DNA from: Candidatus Sodaliphilus fimicaballi
Lineage (GTDB): Bacteria; Bacteroidota; Bacteroidia; Bacteroidales; Muribaculaceae
NCBI GenBank assembly: GCA_018065165.1
Contig: JAGHTV010000446.1
Span: forward strand, 1-14,255
Length of the DNA stretch: 14,255 nucleotides
Direction of reading: 5' to 3'
Shown here: in pieces, positions 13,586 to 14,255 of the stretch
Position numbering within the stretch: position 1 is the first letter of the stretch
Layout: each line of letters starts with the position of its first letter
The notes under the pieces: generated by a model
What the model was told of the DNA's origin: nothing
Databases searched by the model: none
What the model saw: only the letters and a program-made list of their open reading frames with translations
Made by a program: the position numbers and the translations under genes

Positions 13586-14255
13586 ATGAAAGTTGACTTA
13601 AGTTCAAAGATTAGGTTAGACCAGGTATCTGACCGATACTTCAATCCCAGCAGCGAAATCGAGTTGGCTTCGCTCACGAGATTTGAAAAGATTGCGACCC
13701 AAGTCGTAGAATCAAGCTCTAAAGCTGCAGCGACCGCTGCACGCGAGATAGCTCAAATCATCAATGAATGCGTTAAGGATAAGGGACGCTGTGTCATTGG
13801 CCTAGGGTCAGGACGCTGTGTGCTCGATGTATATGACGAACTCGTCAAACTCTACTTTGCCGACAAGGTAAGTTTTGCCAATGTCATCGCCTTCAACACC
13901 TGCGAGCTGGGACTGGGTGTGGTCGACAACAGCGAGACAAGCTGCCCGTTTAATCGCATCAACAAGCACTTGATAAGCAAGGTCGACATCGATCCCTGCA
14001 ATGTGCACACCTTCAGCAACGAGGCTACTAAAGAGAATGTGCAGCAACTGTGCCATGCCTACGAGCAGGAGATTGCAGAGCAAGGCGGTCTCGACATCGC
14101 AATAAGCGAGATAACCAAGAACGGCTCACTGGCACTCAACGAGCCCGGCTCGGCCAGCAACTCTAGCTGCCGCCTGGTGCTCATGGGCAACAACGCTCGC
14201 GCCCACCTCGTTGAGGCTCTGCAAAACGAAAACATCCCTGGCACCGTTGTCACAC
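13586..14255 (+). CDS. NagB-like protein, N-terminal part, catalytic residues altered
   Basis: An open frame starts with ATG at 13586 and runs off the window after 223 codons. The sequence (MKVDLSSKIRLDQVSDRYFN at the start) matches the layout of the large Bacteroidales proteins annotated as glucosamine-6-phosphate deaminase, which I recall as a NagB-like domain followed by a longer C-terminal part. The sugar-isomerase core is visible: CVIGLGSGRCVLDVYDEL (69-86) in the phosphate-loop position, SFANVIAFNTCELGLG (96-111), and NGSLALNEPGSASNS (179-193). Set against true NagB, catalytic D72 becomes Cys (NMDEY to NTCEL), D141-x-H143 becomes N-G-S, and only the Glu of NEP remains. Deaminase activity is therefore doubtful. 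It may be a regulatory or structural paralog, or have another sugar-phosphate activity. It has its own promoter. Confidence 0.8.
   Translation, partial: MKVDLSSKIRLDQVSDRYFNPSSEIELASLTRFEKIATQVVESSSKAAATAAREIAQIINECVKDKGRCVIGLGSGRCVLDVYDELVKLYFADKVSFANVIAFNTCELGLGVVDNSETSCPFNRINKHLISKVDIDPCNVHTFSNEATKENVQQLCHAYEQEIAEQGGLDIAISEITKNGSLALNEPGSASNSSCRLVLMGNNARAHLVEALQNENIPGTVVT

Overview
The window looks like a chromosomal segment of a Bacteroidales bacterium, and codon use and base composition would fit Muribaculaceae or Prevotellaceae. The main support is promoter style. Several intergenic regions carry the Bacteroidetes -7 element TAnnTTTG, often with a TTTG or TTG about 18-20 bases upstream (tRNA-Lys, the acyl-CoA ligase, the small lipoprotein, argR, the last gene). 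Most genes have A-rich leaders instead of Shine-Dalgarno sequences. The proteins (SSB, ArgR, NagB, SurE, GltX, and a large NagB-like paralog) also resemble Bacteroidales versions. This assignment is an inference without a database search.

Layout. Positions 1-735 hold no convincing gene. They contain a palindrome cluster, 2.4 copies of a 122-bp tandem repeat, and a strong candidate structured RNA (476-603). A minus-strand block follows: ssb, argR with a long leader, and tRNA-Lys(CTT). On the plus strand come an AMP-forming acyl-CoA ligase and a tiny Ala/Val/Asp-Ser-rich lipoprotein. Between the terminators of the lipoprotein gene and the convergent nagB gene lies an array of CTAG motifs at exact 9-bp spacing. 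nagB (minus) is divergent from surE, which has a hairpin-rich leader. Then come gltX, an outer-membrane barrel-like protein starting 3 bases after gltX, and an apparent cell-surface glycan/lipid cluster: GT2 glycosyltransferase, LpxL/HtrB-like acyltransferase, Stealth-family sugar-phosphate transferase, second GT2. A new promoter then drives a NagB-like gene cut by the window end.

How the genes fit together. gltX, surE, ssb, argR and tRNA-Lys are housekeeping. The 8446-13431 genes face one way with short gaps and probably build or decorate lipid A, LPS or a surface polysaccharide. nagB links amino-sugar use to central metabolism. The paralog at the right edge keeps the fold signature but has lost key NagB catalytic residues.

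No defence system, integrase, transposase or CRISPR array is visible. The least explained material is non-coding: the 9-bp CTAG array, the 122-bp palindromic tandem repeat, the 128-nt hairpin RNA, and the argR and surE leaders.
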